A DNA stretch of 64,000 nt, from NCBI GenBank assembly GCA_026545765.1, contig CM048840.1:6607765-6671764 (forward strand), read 5' to 3'. How positions within the stretch are numbered: the stretch's first letter is position 1; each line of letters begins with the position of its first letter. The stretch comes from Plantago major (lineage: Eukaryota; Streptophyta; Magnoliopsida; Lamiales; Plantaginaceae). A model generated the notes under the pieces. That model saw nothing but the letters and a program-made list of their open reading frames with translations, made no database searches and was not told where the DNA came from. Below are positions 39,801 to 51,926 of the stretch, piece after piece. The translations under genes and the position numbers were made by a program.

Positions 39801-40839
39801 AAGCTTTGCTGCCAGGCGGTCCAGAGTTTCTTGAAACCTGAAAACAGTAGCAGAGCTATAAGCCTGAAACATCATAGCCACAGACCTATAAAAGAAATAT
39901 AAATCCTGTACTAATCGCAACGAAAATCCATCTCGATCTGCAAAATACATTGCAAAGTGCAAACCTATTCCTATCAAGGAAAATCTTAGAGCCCAATTCA
40001 TAATGTTTAAATGTCAGACAGTTACCGATTACTCTGACGGAAATCATATCCGAAACCAAAGAGCGTAGTTCCCTCTTTGTACCCCCATTTCTGAAGTTCG
40101 ACAATCATGTCATGGAAATAATATACACAATCACTACCAATGATCTGCAAAGGACCACAAAGACAGAGTTCAAGTTCACAATAGATGAACAAGCACAAAG
40201 ACAGTCCACTGAAGCATTGCTACGTTAAAATGTCAAAATTTATAAAAAAGAACAGAATAGAGGTAAAGTAATATTCACCATATCAGGATCCAACATATCA
40301 ATTGCATAGAGTCCATGTCTGTCCTCGGGAACCTCTATATGCGTGTCGGCATCTAAGGACAATGTACTACCTGTTCCAATCATTGTTTGAGTAATCCGAA
40401 CTAGTACTTCTCTTTACAATTACTGGAAGCTCAATAATCCAATAAAAACACTTGAGTTGTTGAGTAAATGGAATACCAACTAGTAAAATCTAATCTAAAA
40501 ATTGATACTATCAGCAACATTTGAGTTGGATGAATATTCAATAGCAATTAAAGACAAGTTAAGCAATCAAAATTGGTAAAAGCATGGACCTGTTTCGGGA
40601 TCAAAGCGAGACCAAAGCTTCTGGCGAAACTCATGATCAGCACCAAGGATCCGGACCCAGATCCGCTCCTTGTTGCCCGTTTTCTGATCAACAGCGTTGA
40701 GAATGGAACCGGCAATACCAGGAACAAGGAGAACCGGGTCAAGGGTCGGGTCAACGAAAGCCTGCTCATCAGTCTTGTTCCTTAGGAGGTTGAGAAGCTG
40801 CTCGACAGACTTGACTATGTCCTCCAATAACACCGCCAT
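36805..40839 (-). CDS. LCAT4: Lecithin:cholesterol acyltransferase-like 4 (phospholipase A type)
   Basis: Eleven exons on the minus strand: 40839-40590, 40370-40279, 40144-40026, 39837-39702, 39412-39361, 39258-39158, 38726-38544, 37989-37832, 37732-37678, 37556-37503 and 37221-36805. This gives 538 residues, against about 535 for Arabidopsis LCAT4, which acts as a phospholipase rather than a sterol acyltransferase. The alpha/beta-hydrolase triad is visible: the nucleophile Ser in ITIISHSMGGLLTKCF, an Asp in IRVDGDGTVPMESA, and a His in VGVPGDHRGILCD. The oxyanion and lid region begins LLVPGIAGSILNAVD. Further family segments are FGFGYDFRQSNRFQETLDRL, KSWIAIAAPFRGAPGY and FYNIYGTNNETPHSLCYGSE. 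There is no signal peptide. A Stowaway MITE sits in the fourth intron. Confidence 0.93.
39465..39634. mobile_element. Stowaway MITE in an LCAT4 intron
   Basis: The left end CTCCCTCCGTCCCATAA is the classic Stowaway terminus. The right end (GAGGATGGAAGGAG) is its imperfect inverse. TA dinucleotides flank both ends (39463-39464 and 39635-39636). The 170-base length and absence of coding fit a non-autonomous Tc1/mariner element. It lies between the splice sites of exons 4 and 5, so splicing should be unaffected. Confidence 0.9.
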
Positions 40840-42255
40840 GATTTTGAATTATGATAATTGTTTCCTTCCCCCAAGCCAACTCGATTGGCCGGTGATGAAT
40901 GAGAAAAAGGAATTGTTAGGTAGGTAGCTGGTTGGTTAGCTAGAAATAGAATTCTTCTTCTAATCACCGATGCGATTACTTCTTAATTACTATGTTATTG
41001 TGAATTGTGATTGTATGTACAGATTTTGGTTAATGAATACGCATTTTGGTTGATTGATTAATTAATTAATTTCTGGACCTAGCCGGTGGCTCAGGAGGGA
41101 GAGACGTCAAGGAATGGGATGGATAGATAAGATAAGATAAGAAAAACGTAATCCAAAACACATTTATTTATTAAACCCAACCCCCAAGAGTTTGACAAAA
41201 TGAGCATTTTAACTCATAAGTTTTTATTCTTGCATTTTTGCCCTTCAAGCTAACATGCACCCGAACAAAATAATCAATTAATTTTGTATACAATATGGTT
41301 AGAAATACTTTACAATGTAAAATAATCAATATGTGTTGTGGATGAAAGGTATATAAAAAAGTCATAGACCGGTCTAAGCAATTATTTTCCAACACAAATA
41401 CTTATCACAAGCGGATTCAAAATTCAAACTTTTCTTAAACTTATTTTTTTGATGATTTGAGTAGATCAAGAAAAGTAGCCATGTAAGATTTTCATGTGAT
41501 ATTTAATAACTTAATAGTCACAGTTTGTTTTGTGTATCGAAATACAAATAAGGGCTTCGTGCTTATCTTCCAAGTTGGAGGCCAAATATATGACAGTTTG
41601 GGAAGTCATCATATAACAATAGTTTGAAGCAGGAAGAAAGAGTGTCCATTTCTTCTTATGAATGCGAAATGGGTTAGGCGGATGGGGACAATGCCTAGTC
41701 CTGTCAAGCTGCATGGTGATTGAATTTTAGCAACCCACCTCTGAACCTGTTTTTAGCAATTTTAGCTGATTCTTCTTCTTAAACCTATAACAATACCGAG
41801 GGAAACGGGGCTTCAGTCACACTGATCGTAGGAGCCAAAATTCCGCCAGTTTAATAAAAATGGAGATAACCCCATAGTGTGTAGTCATGTGTACCCAAGC
41901 ATGTAGTGTTAACAGAGATGTTTCTTTCATCTGGGAATGTTTCTTTTTACAAATGGGCAAGTCCAGAAGAAAAGGACTTTCCAGGATGCTGTCTTGGTTC
42001 TAAAACTCTACCAGTGACAACACCCATCCATATAAAGTGACTAGAACATCAATGGCTCAATCAAGAAAAAACTATACTGGTTTCATAAATTAATTAATCA
42101 TCTAACAATGAAGTATTGTACTGTACAGATTCATTCGATACTCCTTTTCATAATTGAGAAAAGACGTACCAGACCAATAAACATCTCTGCAAGTTATCTA
42201 TTTTGCCGAATTATAAACAATTAATAACAAAATTGGTAGACTTTACCAGTGCATA
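40840..42255. other. Intergenic: LCAT4 promoter and glycosyltransferase 3' flank
   Basis: The LCAT4 promoter lies at the left and the 3' flank of the glycosyltransferase at the right; both genes are on the minus strand. AT-rich, no complete repeat and no coding pattern recognised. Confidence 0.5.
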
Positions 42256-45200
42256 TTACAGAAGATCAGAGCAACGGATACAATATCGATTCAGAAGCTT
42301 AAAAACAACACTCTCAGGCTCTGGAATCAGGGCAGATGTTAATCTGTTCCATAAATGAACAGTGGCCGAATGTTTCAAGATTTTGGTGAAGAGAGCATCA
42401 TGTTCAAGTTTTTCAGCCTCTGTTCCAGGTGCAGAGAAGTATCTGTGACATATTTTATGAAATCAGGTATGACACATGTATAGTAAACTAGAAATTGTGC
42501 TTGGCGTAGCACCAAATAATCTAGTAGAAGTAATAAAGTATGCAAATAATAGAACTGAAATTGAGATCACAGCCGTACTGCAGAATGAGATGGTTGGCGA
42601 AATTCTAGGATTAGTAGGCTTGGAAGAAAAACTGGTCGGAAGGGGATTTTTCCTCGATTAGAAAACAGTATGGCATGGCATTCAGATATTATAAAGCTAC
42701 AAAGTCTACATTAATGGGAAACATACCTTGAAATGTTATTATGACCAAGTGGGAAAAAGACAATAGATGGTTGCAACACGAGCGCTGTATTTGTATCAGA
42801 ATTTTCTTCATTACCCAAAAAGTTGTTGGCTACTCTGGTCACAAGGTCAGCTCCATTCCACCGCAGTTGATTGTCATCATATGATGCATAAAACTCCTCC
42901 AAACATCTCAAAATAAAAGAACTGCACCCACCAAATGAGAAAAAAATCACCTATTAGAGTATTATTATGACAATCAATCACCCTAAGGGTGGAGTGCTTG
43001 GGTTTTGTGTGAGAGGTAAGGGGTTCAATTAAACCCCATTGGATTTGGAATTACTCCTTTAGAGAGTGGTGTGATGTGTGTTGCACGCATGGCGTTTTGG
43101 CCCAAAATTGTTGAAGAAATAGGTAAAGGAAGATTCAAAATTTCACATAACTCCAACATTTTTCATAACTCAAAATGATGAATTTCAAATATATACATAA
43201 CATTTGATAATAGCAATGCCAAATTGGATAAATCAAGAAAGACATTCTCATGTGATGTAAAAAAGAAAATCACCTAAAGAGCATATGACATCTGATTAGA
43301 TATTCATCAACACCTACTCTTCATTAATAAGACACAAAATTATTTACATGCGACATGAAGAAGGAACATAGAATTACCTGTGCTTTCTAAATACCATCAC
43401 AGCACCATTCAAAGTTTTTCCAGCAACCCCATCCTCAAACCCAGCGGTATTGTTGAGATTAGATAATGGTTTCAACACTATCACGTCAGAATCAAGATAA
43501 GTTCCCCCATATCTATAATTTACCAGTTCAAGAAGGATCAGTGGTGCATTCATAGTGAAACTAATTGTCCCAGCATAAATAGACACAAGGACTCTGAAAT
43601 TCTTCATTTTGCGTTTACGACTTCAAGTTCTAACACAGAATTATCCAAACATCTCAAAGAATACTTTATCTTTAGTAGCATGGCAATTAGTAACAGACTG
43701 TCCACAAATATAAAATGGCACACTATAGCACATGCCTCAAAATTATAAAGCAACTTAAAGATCTAACAATATGCTACTCTATGTTGGAAAGGAATGGTAT
43801 CTAATGTCCACTTAGAATTGAGGATTGCTGGAACAACATGATCCATAGTTCTGGCACTGTATTCATCAGTTACAGAAGAAAACTTGAACTGAGAATTCCA
43901 GAGAACATTTGTATCATATCATGCTATTTAACTTCAATTTCTTACTTGTAGAGAGCGGCTAGCCTGATTAGTTCGCTGTAGTGAGTTGGATAATGCTTTG
44001 TCTTCTTCCAATCATGCCAGACTGAAGCAAATATATGTACCGGCGTATCTTTCAGTAGATCATCAAGATTTGGCATTGCAACAGCAACCTTATATCTGGA
44101 CAAGACAAAAAGCGCATCTTCACTCCTAGTAATCCAAATTAGACTTCATAACAACTAGACTAGACTAAGAACAAAAGTGCATGCAAACCAAAATTTACAT
44201 ACTCAAGAAAATTACCCGTCTTTCACAAACCCACTGAAGAAATTAAGCTCTATTGTTTCAGAGAACACCACCACACACGCATCCGGATGATGATATAACA
44301 GGCTTTCCAGCCCCCTCTGCTGTCGAACACCAAACATCCATGCTGGCGAATTCCAAACCATAAACACTCGCATACTACACTTCCCTCTCCTAAAAAAAGC
44401 GTCCATAAAATTCCCAAACGACAACCTCCCATCCAACCCCGGATAGTATCCCCACCTCTTCCCGTCCGCGTAATACAATCTCTCATAACCATTTCCTAAA
44501 GTCCTCCTCTCAGCCCCCTTAGTTGCACTAATCCTCTTCTTCTCAACATCCCCCTCACCATCAGGAACCGACAACGTCTTCTTAACCATAAACGGTGTGT
44601 TCTTAAATCCATTCAAAACACCCTTAAGATAAATCCTATCACCTCTAGTCAACCCAGTCACACCAGCTCCATCAGGATCCTGCAAAATCGGATTACTCAA
44701 CGGATTCAACACCTCCACATTAGACTTAAACATCTTATCCTTCCTCAAAAAATCCCCCTTCTTCTCAAACCAATCCCCCCACCCCTCCCTCAACACCGAC
44801 CCCTTCAACAACAAAACATCCTCAAACCTCCTCACATCACTCAACCTGTTCCTCAACTTCTCATCAACCAAAACATCATCCGAACCGAACGCAACCTCGC
44901 CACGACCAGCAAGCCCCAAATCAGACGACAACTTGGAGCTGAAAGGCACGTAGTCCTCCCACTCCTCAATCGACCTCCGATTGAACGATCTCCGCACCGC
45001 ACCTGTCACAGGGTCAAAAAAGTAATTAGACGAAGAGGAAATTAGGTTTTGGTTATTCTGCGAAGCGGCATCTTCGTCTTCCTCTTCGGCGAGGGTTTCC
45101 TCGTTGTTAGAGTTGGTGTTGAGGACGACGTCGTCGAGCTCGTCGATGCGATCTTCGGTGGATTTGGAAGTGGAGAGGGGATCGGAGTCGAGATCGTCGA

Positions 45201-45384
45201 GGAGAGGGTCGTAGGAGGAGTCGTGGTGAGGGTGTTGTGGAGGGGAGGTGAAGAATGAGAGGCGGCTGTGGAGGAGACCGACGGAGACCAGGAGTAGAAC
45301 CGCCGCGAGTAGGGCGCAGATGTGCGCGCCGTAACGGGGGCGCCGCCGTGTGCGGAGGTTCCGGAGCATTTCTGTCTGTGTCAC
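42256..45384 (-). CDS. Alpha-1,4-glycosyltransferase-like protein (At4g19900 type), type II membrane protein
   Basis: Five exons on the minus strand: 45384-44216, 44095-43946, 43512-43378, 42921-42727 and 42442-42256, giving 611 residues. The N-terminus is a short basic tail (LRTRRRPRYG) followed by a membrane anchor (ICALLAAVLLLVSVGLL), which fits a Golgi type II enzyme. Next comes a long acidic low-complexity stem, then the catalytic part. The sugar-binding DXD motif lies in YGGTYLDSDVIVLKPL, preceded by HYPTHYSELIRLAALYK. The alpha-1,4-GT C-terminal region includes NGAVMVFRKHSSFILRCLEEF and ends with ATVHLWNRLTSALIPEPES. The specific donor and acceptor sugars are not known. The first Met is used; a second lies five codons later. 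The first exon is unusually GC-rich for this window. Confidence 0.9.
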
Positions 45385-45631
45385 GCACTCAGGTTTCAGC
45401 TAACTGCTCTCAGATCTTTTTGGCGCAAGATCTGTTAGGCTTGTCAAAAGACTCTTTTGCCCATGCTAGTCTAAACGGTCATAAACTTGTTTTCTTATCA
45501 CATATGATTTGTGATGTGGGTAATAATAATAAAATATATGATCAAAAATGGTCAAAGTGAATTGGAAGCTTTGATCGGGTATAGGAAATTATAATAGATT
45601 AAGTTCACCTTTTAAATGAATACGAAATCGC

Positions 45632-45791
45632 CTTAATTTGATTGAATGTAAATAAAACCTTCTAAATTGCGGATTAATAGTTTCACACTTTACTTTGTCA
45701 TTCTAAAAACGTAACTCCTTTTTTTTATATATATATATAAACTATTAATCGGTAAGTTAGAAGGTTTTATTTACCATTCAATCAAATTAAG
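45632..45791. mobile_element. Short inverted-repeat element (hairpin MITE)
   Basis: Arms 45632-45683 and 45739-45791 are nearly perfect inverted repeats of 52-53 bases. The left arm starts CTTAATTTGATTGAATG and the right arm ends CATTCAATCAAATTAAG. The spacer includes a TA microsatellite (about 45727-45738). It is non-coding; I could not assign it to a family or find a clear target duplication. Confidence 0.7.
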
Positions 45792-45895
45792 AAAAATGTG
45801 AGGCATGATTACTTTGATATTATATTACGAATTTACGAGTAGAAAGCCTGGTATATCGTTCAATTCTAAGAACGTGTATTTTTTTTTTAATTGAT

Positions 45896-46162
45896 GGCTC
45901 TGTTTAGCTGATAAGCTAGCTGGTAGCTGATTGGGTAGTTGATAAGTTAGTTGGTTTTTATAAAAGTATTTCGTAAATCAATTAGCTGATTTGTTATATA
46001 TGATTTGTAAAAACAAACCAGCTAGCTTATTTTTTTTGATAAACTTCATGCTGAAACTTATCGGATCAATTTAAATTATCATTCTGACGTTCAATGAATT
46101 TATTACGAAAATAAGTTTATCGAGCTGATAAACTAACCGATAAGCTTGTTCTAAACAGAGCC
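45896..46162. mobile_element. MITE with GGCTCTGTTTAG termini
   Basis: GGCTCTGTTTAG at 45896 is matched by CTAAACAGAGCC ending at 46162, and the arms continue with related TGATAAGCT sequence. GAT trinucleotides flank both sides (45893-45895 and 46163-46165), a possible 3-base target duplication. At 267 bases and without coding it is a non-autonomous DNA element. A related terminus occurs at 62414. Confidence 0.75.
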
Positions 46163-47447
46163 GATGTGTCATACATGACCTATCTTTTATCTTTATTGAA
46201 GGCGCCTAGCGATTATTTTTAAATAAAACAATATTAAAATTCTCTTTGAATAATGGCAACATACTGCTTGCATATACTTAAATTTACTAAAACTTCAAAT
46301 TTGAGTGTTTGGAAAGGTTAAATTCAAAGGGACTTCTTTAAGATGATCAATGAGAGGTCATATACTAACCAATTAGGTCGACTCAACCAGCAAACCCATC
46401 CTAACAAATGGAACCTTTCTGGTATAGTCTAGCATCTATTTCTATGCCAATAAAACTAAGATCATATCCCATCGTCAACTTCGAACATGGCCTTGACATT
46501 CCCATGTACATAACAATCCAACGGGAGAAAATAAAATACTGTACAAATATACCAATGCATATTCAGTTACCAGCAAGTTTCAGTTGCTACACCGTTACCT
46601 ACATGTTACATATAATGAGCATGATGGGTAACTAAACTATATCCAAAATTTAACCAATTAACTCTCTTTTCTTGTTGGACCATAAATATTTATCCACTGA
46701 AAGTTGGAGAACGCTTTACAATTATATATACCCATCTCGCCTTTGTAATAATGTAACACTACACACAAGAATAATTAGCACAGAGCTTGAGAGCCTAAAG
46801 CAGCTTAGCATTTAGCTAATTATTAGTAGATCCTAAACATTGATTGGGTAGAGACAGTAAGTCAGTTATTGTGGTCAAAGTTGTATACTACAATTCTCTC
46901 ATTTAGTGGAATCCTGGCTTGGTAGTGTCCCCAGACGTAATCAAAGCTATTGACGAACTGGGTAACCAATTTTGTGTCTTTCTCGTCCTTGGTTTTCTTA
47001 TTTTATCCGTGATCCTATTGCAGTTTATTTCCTAACAATAGCAGCAACCAAAGAAGCAATGAAGGTAGAAAGGAAACATCGCAGAAGAGGATGACGGTAT
47101 TCACTGATATCTAGGCTATATTGTACTCCAGATCTCCAGAACAAAATGAGATGTTGTAGTAGCGCCCGAGCAAAAAAGAAGTAATAAACTAAAAAAGAAA
47201 GAAAACTAGGAGGCTAGTTGACGGAATGCACAAAACGTGCCTCATGAAATGCAACTATTCCTCGGTGACAAGTTCCAACATGCCTTCAATGATCCATAAG
47301 TTTCTTTCTCCAGTTCTCCTTATCACGCTCATGATCTTTTACCTGACCTGCCTTGCGAGTTTCCGCAGTTTCTGCCCGTTCTACAAATTCATGTCTGTGC
47401 AAAGCTACTTACTGCTTAAAAAGGCATTATCATTTTTTGCCTCATCC

Positions 47448-50400
47448 TTACAAATGGAAATGCTTTTTCTCACAATTTTGTCTATCAGCGTCACTGACCT
47501 GTGTTGGTTCTGAAAGCTCTGAAGCACAATTACTGCTTGCAACTTCAATAGCTGGTTCAATTTTCTCAAACACAGGTCTGATCAACCTTTTGCGTTTCAA
47601 GGTCTTTTCTGGGGGCCTTTCAACCTTGTCTGCAGGAAAAGTAATATCAGTATCTTTTACTGGATCAGTTTTGGTGCCCACCAAGCTTTTGTTTTTCACA
47701 CTACGACGCCTAAAATCCACAATCCTCATCTCTTCCGGCACATTGCCAGTACTCTCTGGTTCTGCAATCTCCAGATACGAGTCCTCCAGTTTTTTGTTCT
47801 TAATTGTGGAGTGGGCCGGGTCAATGTGGCTCAGGATCTTATATTTAATCGACGCACTGATGAAGTGCTTAGGCTGCACAGTGGATGTTGAATCCTTTAG
47901 CCTCCGAAGTGAGAGAATATTATGCTGGTGCACCATCTCCATGATTTCATCAGCTGATGCATCCATGTACTGGTCATCAGAATCAAACTTTGCAACATTT
48001 CCATGTTCACTTACCTGAACATCTTGACCAGGAGTCAAACGAGTAAAGACACTTCTCCTGATAGTATTGCGGCCAGATTGTGGAGCTTCTAAAATTCTAC
48101 GGTGCTCATTCATGTTATCATCACCAGATGTTCGGAGATTCTCATTACTGAAACTTGATAAATCTCTAGCAGGCTGAGGAGAACCTTTGGCAAAATCTTC
48201 ATTGTCCTGATTGCAGGAAACATGCTCAGGAACATAGTGTGATGCCATTTGAAGATGGCCACTGGATGCAAAAGGATTTTCAGTTGATTTGGAAGGGTAA
48301 TCATGCAGCATTTTTCCTCCATCAATTTTTTCATGACCAGTGTGAGGTTGGGGATGTGAATGCATCCGCGACAGCACAGAATTGTCAAACTCGACAGTAC
48401 TGATATTCGGAGCTACTTGCATAGGCAAGTTTGAGTTATGAAAATAAAGTGTGGTTCTACAAGGTAATGAACTTTGGAGAGTTGATAAACTTGATGGTGA
48501 ACTATTATTTCCATCAGCAAGTTCACAATCAATGAATCTTTTAGATTTCTGGGAGAATGACAGTGGCAGTGATGAACCGATAGACAAAGAGTATGATTTT
48601 GGCAAGGTACCATTGTGAAGATGAGTTTTTTTCTCTACGCTCAACTTATTATCAACAGGTGCAAATGCAGAGCATCCATGAGAAGCATAGGGAAGTTCAG
48701 GAACATAAGGGGCATCTCTCGAAATAGATGAATCATCATATCCTGGATGAGAGGGGTCATAACTCTCATCAACAGGCAAGCTAGAGCTCCATGTTACTGG
48801 TAAAGGATTGTCAGAAGATGAAGAAAGGAACTGTTTTGGATTAGAAGACAATGAGTACTTAGACATGGCAGGTCCAGCAAAGCCATGATTCACCTCAACA
48901 TCTTCCACTCTGTCGCTGTTTTTAAAGCTTCCATACCTATCAAATCTACTACCAGTAGAGCAAATATATACAGCATCCTTGTTGGAGGTGGTTGAGCATA
49001 GAATACTGTCCGGTGCATCGTCACTAATTCTTGCTTTGGCAAAACTTAACTTCCTATCACAGAGTGTCCTTTCATGGTCTAACTGAGGTAGAAATTTTTT
49101 GGATGAAGAACCAATTACTGAAGCAACAAAGTTGTATCGATCATCCATTATATCGGTATTTGGGAGCATACCACCAGCAGTTGTTCTTGATCCATGCAAT
49201 AGATTGCTACGTGGTTCAGAGGAGCTGACAGGGACACCTTCAAATTTATCTTTCATAAAAAACTGGTGATTGCCAGACCTGCTCATAGCTTGTGGAACTA
49301 TTTTTGAGCTGTGGTCACTGGGGACCATAGGCCTGACACTGTCATTGAATTCCCCATGCAGAGGATAATCACTCATGAAAGTGTTATCATCAATCACATG
49401 CCTGTCTTTGCCCAAGTCCAAATCGTAATCAGGGTTAGAGCCATTCAACAACTTGTCTCCTTGCATGCATTGAGAAACTCTTGCTTCACGTGGATCGATT
49501 GGATATTTGTCAATGGCATGATTTGACATATAATCCATTTGATTTTCATCATGGACCTTGCCACTAATGAATGACTGCTTGGTGCCCACTGTTATTCTCA
49601 CTTCCAGGGGATCAACTGAAGAATCAGTGCGTGTGGATCTCCAGATACCATGATCGTTGTCCTTTTCACATTCTGCCTTGTCATTCTTTATTAAAACATC
49701 ATCACGATCTAATCGCCTTCTCTTTGACAAAAAATCATCATGGCAGTTAATCAAGTCCTGATCCGTACGATAGACTTTACCTTCACCATTAACCACATCA
49801 TACGCATTATGTTCATCTTCGTTGAGTCTAATTGGTGAGGCCATTTGGCACTCAGATAATGAAGAAGGGTTATGGTCATTATCCTCCTTGTAAGCATTTT
49901 GGCCCAACTCAGAGTTGTCACTGGCAAATACTTTGTCTGTGATTTTTTTGGGTACACGAGGGGACAATTTCATTATTTTTCTTGAACTGAATAAAGATAG
50001 GAGCCTACGGACCTGCTCAGTAAAAGTAAATGAGATCAGAAATTTCAGGCATATTCATTTCAGGCAAAAATATCACTGCGTCATGAAAAACTCCTCAGAC
50101 CTGATCTCCTGTCAGACCAAACTTGAATTTATACTGAGCAAAGTAATTCTCTTCGATAGAATCTCTGAACTCTTTCTCATTAAGTGGGTGACAATTCCAT
50201 ACTGGTTTAAAATGAACCTGTACGAGAAAATAGGAAACTGAAAACAAGAGGAAAGTATAATATTTGCTCGTCGAGTAATATCAAACTCCACACACCCATC
50301 ACAACAAAATAAACGGCATACCTGAGCAGGGAAACGCCCCTGAAACGCATCCGGAACAATATCCACCGCGCCATCGGTGGTAGCCTGAAAAACACCATAA

Positions 50401-50594
50401 AGCTGCTTCTTCCCGTATTCAAACAAAAACAAGAGCATTCCAGCTTTTATATGTTTCACAAAGTGAGCCTTTGCTGATGGTAGGGCTAGAAGACGACGCT
50501 CAAGGCACTCTTTCTTGGTGAAGATACTTGCCATAAAAATAGCACCACACTCTGGAATGTCCTCGTGAGCATTATCTTCCTCGCGAAACTTCAT
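47448..50594 (-). CDS. DCD (development and cell death) domain protein
   Basis: Exons on the minus strand are 50594-50322, 50217-50101 and a 2.5 kb exon from 50012. Reading through to the TAA gives 984 residues. The DCD domain, a plant-specific module of proteins linked to stress, hormone response and programmed cell death, spans about residues 14-143. Motifs are IPECGAIFMASIFTKKECL, HIKAGMLLFLFEYGKKQLYG, GRFPAQVHFKP and KFKFGLTGDQVRRLLSLF. The rest is a long, Ser/Asp/His-rich and probably disordered region without a known domain. The 3' end is uncertain: a good donor (CACAG then GTCAGT, 47498) could splice to a short Lys/Glu-rich exon ending near 47286. An in-frame stop just upstream supports the start at 50594. 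A 5' UTR intron (donor near 51336) is likely. Confidence 0.88.
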
Positions 50595-51643
50595 ATGGAT
50601 TCCAGGGAAGCCTTCCTCACTAGCCAGTTATGAATATGCCAATGTATGTTCTTAATTCATACTCATAGTACCCAAAAGTCAATACACGGTCACCACTATT
50701 TGTTTGTTTGAAACACATTTTCAGAAACACAAACATAATTCTTTAACTGAGACAACTGCCATGCGAAAATTAGGTGCAATCAACTAGCCCAGACAACCAT
50801 TAGTCCATTACCATCCTCAGCCAGTATATCATTACTGGTACTACTCTCGCGTCTCACCACATAATACTCACATAGCTCTATGACAACTGACAAGCCAACC
50901 AATCCATGTAAGTACTTAAGGTAACTAAATGCAGTCTAATAAAATAATATAACAAAACATGAAATCCATTATGCGAAAAAGAAAAAAAGGAGACACGAAT
51001 CATCGAATGCGAAAATCAGCCGGCCTGCTATAGAACCATTAGCATACTCAATCAAACCAACAATTTGCAAAATCCTAAACAGAGCTACTAGTGAGTAGAC
51101 TGAACTAGACATAGCCAGTGCATAATTTTGGCGGAAAAAACACATAGCAATCTAGTAAGACAAACATAAGTTTCGGCACATAAATGCTAAAACAGACACG
51201 TAACTATCCAGGTTAGAAAAGTGAGATGAAAAAAATTGACAAGTAAATAATATGGACAGCCATAACCATCCTCAAAGAAATTACCAAGTAAAATAAGCAA
51301 TTACTGGAGTAGATGCTAAGAGAAGAGTAATGTTACCGGAGGCAAAGGGTTACAAAATCTGGTAAAACTCCGAACAACAAAAGGTTTCTGGTGAGAAGAC
51401 GAAACAGTAAACCGGTGTTTATACAATGGTTTCTCTACAAGCCTCTGATAAGTTTGCGATTTGAATATTGAATTGAATCTCTGATAGGGTTCCGATTGCC
51501 ATACGAAGAGGTGCTGCTATCAGCTATTTGGGTGGTTGTAAACATACCTTTCGCGCGGCGGTAGGGAGCGTAATAGTCGGCCCTACTAAATCTAGCATTT
51601 CAATTTTATCTTCCATTATATTCTTTTTATTTTATTCTTAATT
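50595..51643 (-). other. 5' leader, leader intron and promoter of the DCD gene
   Basis: A donor-like CCG then GTAACA on the minus strand at 51336, with acceptor-like sequence near 50630, suggests a 5' UTR intron of about 700 bases. Upstream, near 51549, lies an E2F-like site. No other coding pattern was seen. Confidence 0.45.
51549..51556 (+). promoter_or_regulatory. E2F-like site in the DCD gene promoter
   Basis: TTTCGCGC fits TTTSSCGC and sits just upstream of the presumed DCD leader exon in a small GC-rich patch. A single motif; chance occurrence is possible. Confidence 0.3.
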
Positions 51644-51648
51644 CATAT

Positions 51649-51926
51649 TGTAACATCCAAAAAATTCATAATTTGAATTAGTACGTTTTAGCACACGAAT
51701 AAGGTGCACATTCTTTTCTGAAATCCATCTATAAGAACTTCAGAGTTAAGCGTGCTTGCTCTGGAACAATCTTAGGATAGGTGACCAACTGGAAAGTCTC
51801 TCGATTAAGCGTGGCGAGGGAGTCTTGGGAAAGTACATGTGTTGCATACGTGCAAGATATCACCCGAGATCTGTCTACGAAGAATGGCCATTAAATTGGC
51901 CATTATTAGTGGTCCAGGTCGTTACA
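51649..51926 (+). mobile_element. Cassandra-type solo LTR carrying 5S rRNA-derived sequence
   Basis: The 278-base element begins TGTAACATCC and ends GGTCGTTACA, with the expected TG...CA ends. It is flanked by a perfect 5-base duplication, CATAT, at 51644-51648 and 51927-51931. Inside, about 51725-51847 resembles plant 5S rRNA: AGTTAAGCGTGCTTG (box A region), GGATAGGTGACC (internal element/box C region) and GTGTTGCA (3' end). A 5S-like segment within LTRs is the hallmark of Cassandra, a miniature retrotransposon without coding capacity. No second LTR or internal region follows, so this is a solo LTR left by recombination. The 5S-like part holds an additional AAGCGTGGCGAGGGAGTC insertion. Confidence 0.85.

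Larger units (their letters stand above)
45385..47447. other. Intergenic between the glycosyltransferase and the DCD gene, with two inverted-repeat elements
   Basis: The glycosyltransferase promoter is at the left. Inverted-repeat elements occupy 45632-45791 and 45896-46162 (own entries). From 46170 to 47280 the sequence is AT-rich without recognisable genes. A possible last exon of the DCD gene lies at about 47286-47355. Confidence 0.45.

Noticed and set aside
45107..45388. Pro/Arg-rich open frame (93 residues) on the minus strand
   Set aside because: It overlaps the first exon of the glycosyltransferase in another frame in a GC-rich stretch and lacks a domain.
47353..48018. Plus-strand open frame of 221 residues
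   Set aside because: It lies opposite the long exon of the DCD gene, is Ser/Leu-rich as expected of an antisense shadow, and has no recognisable domain.
51725..51847. A functional 5S rRNA gene
   Set aside because: It is diverged, interrupted by extra sequence, single, and sits inside an LTR with target duplications, so it is a Cassandra-type derivative.
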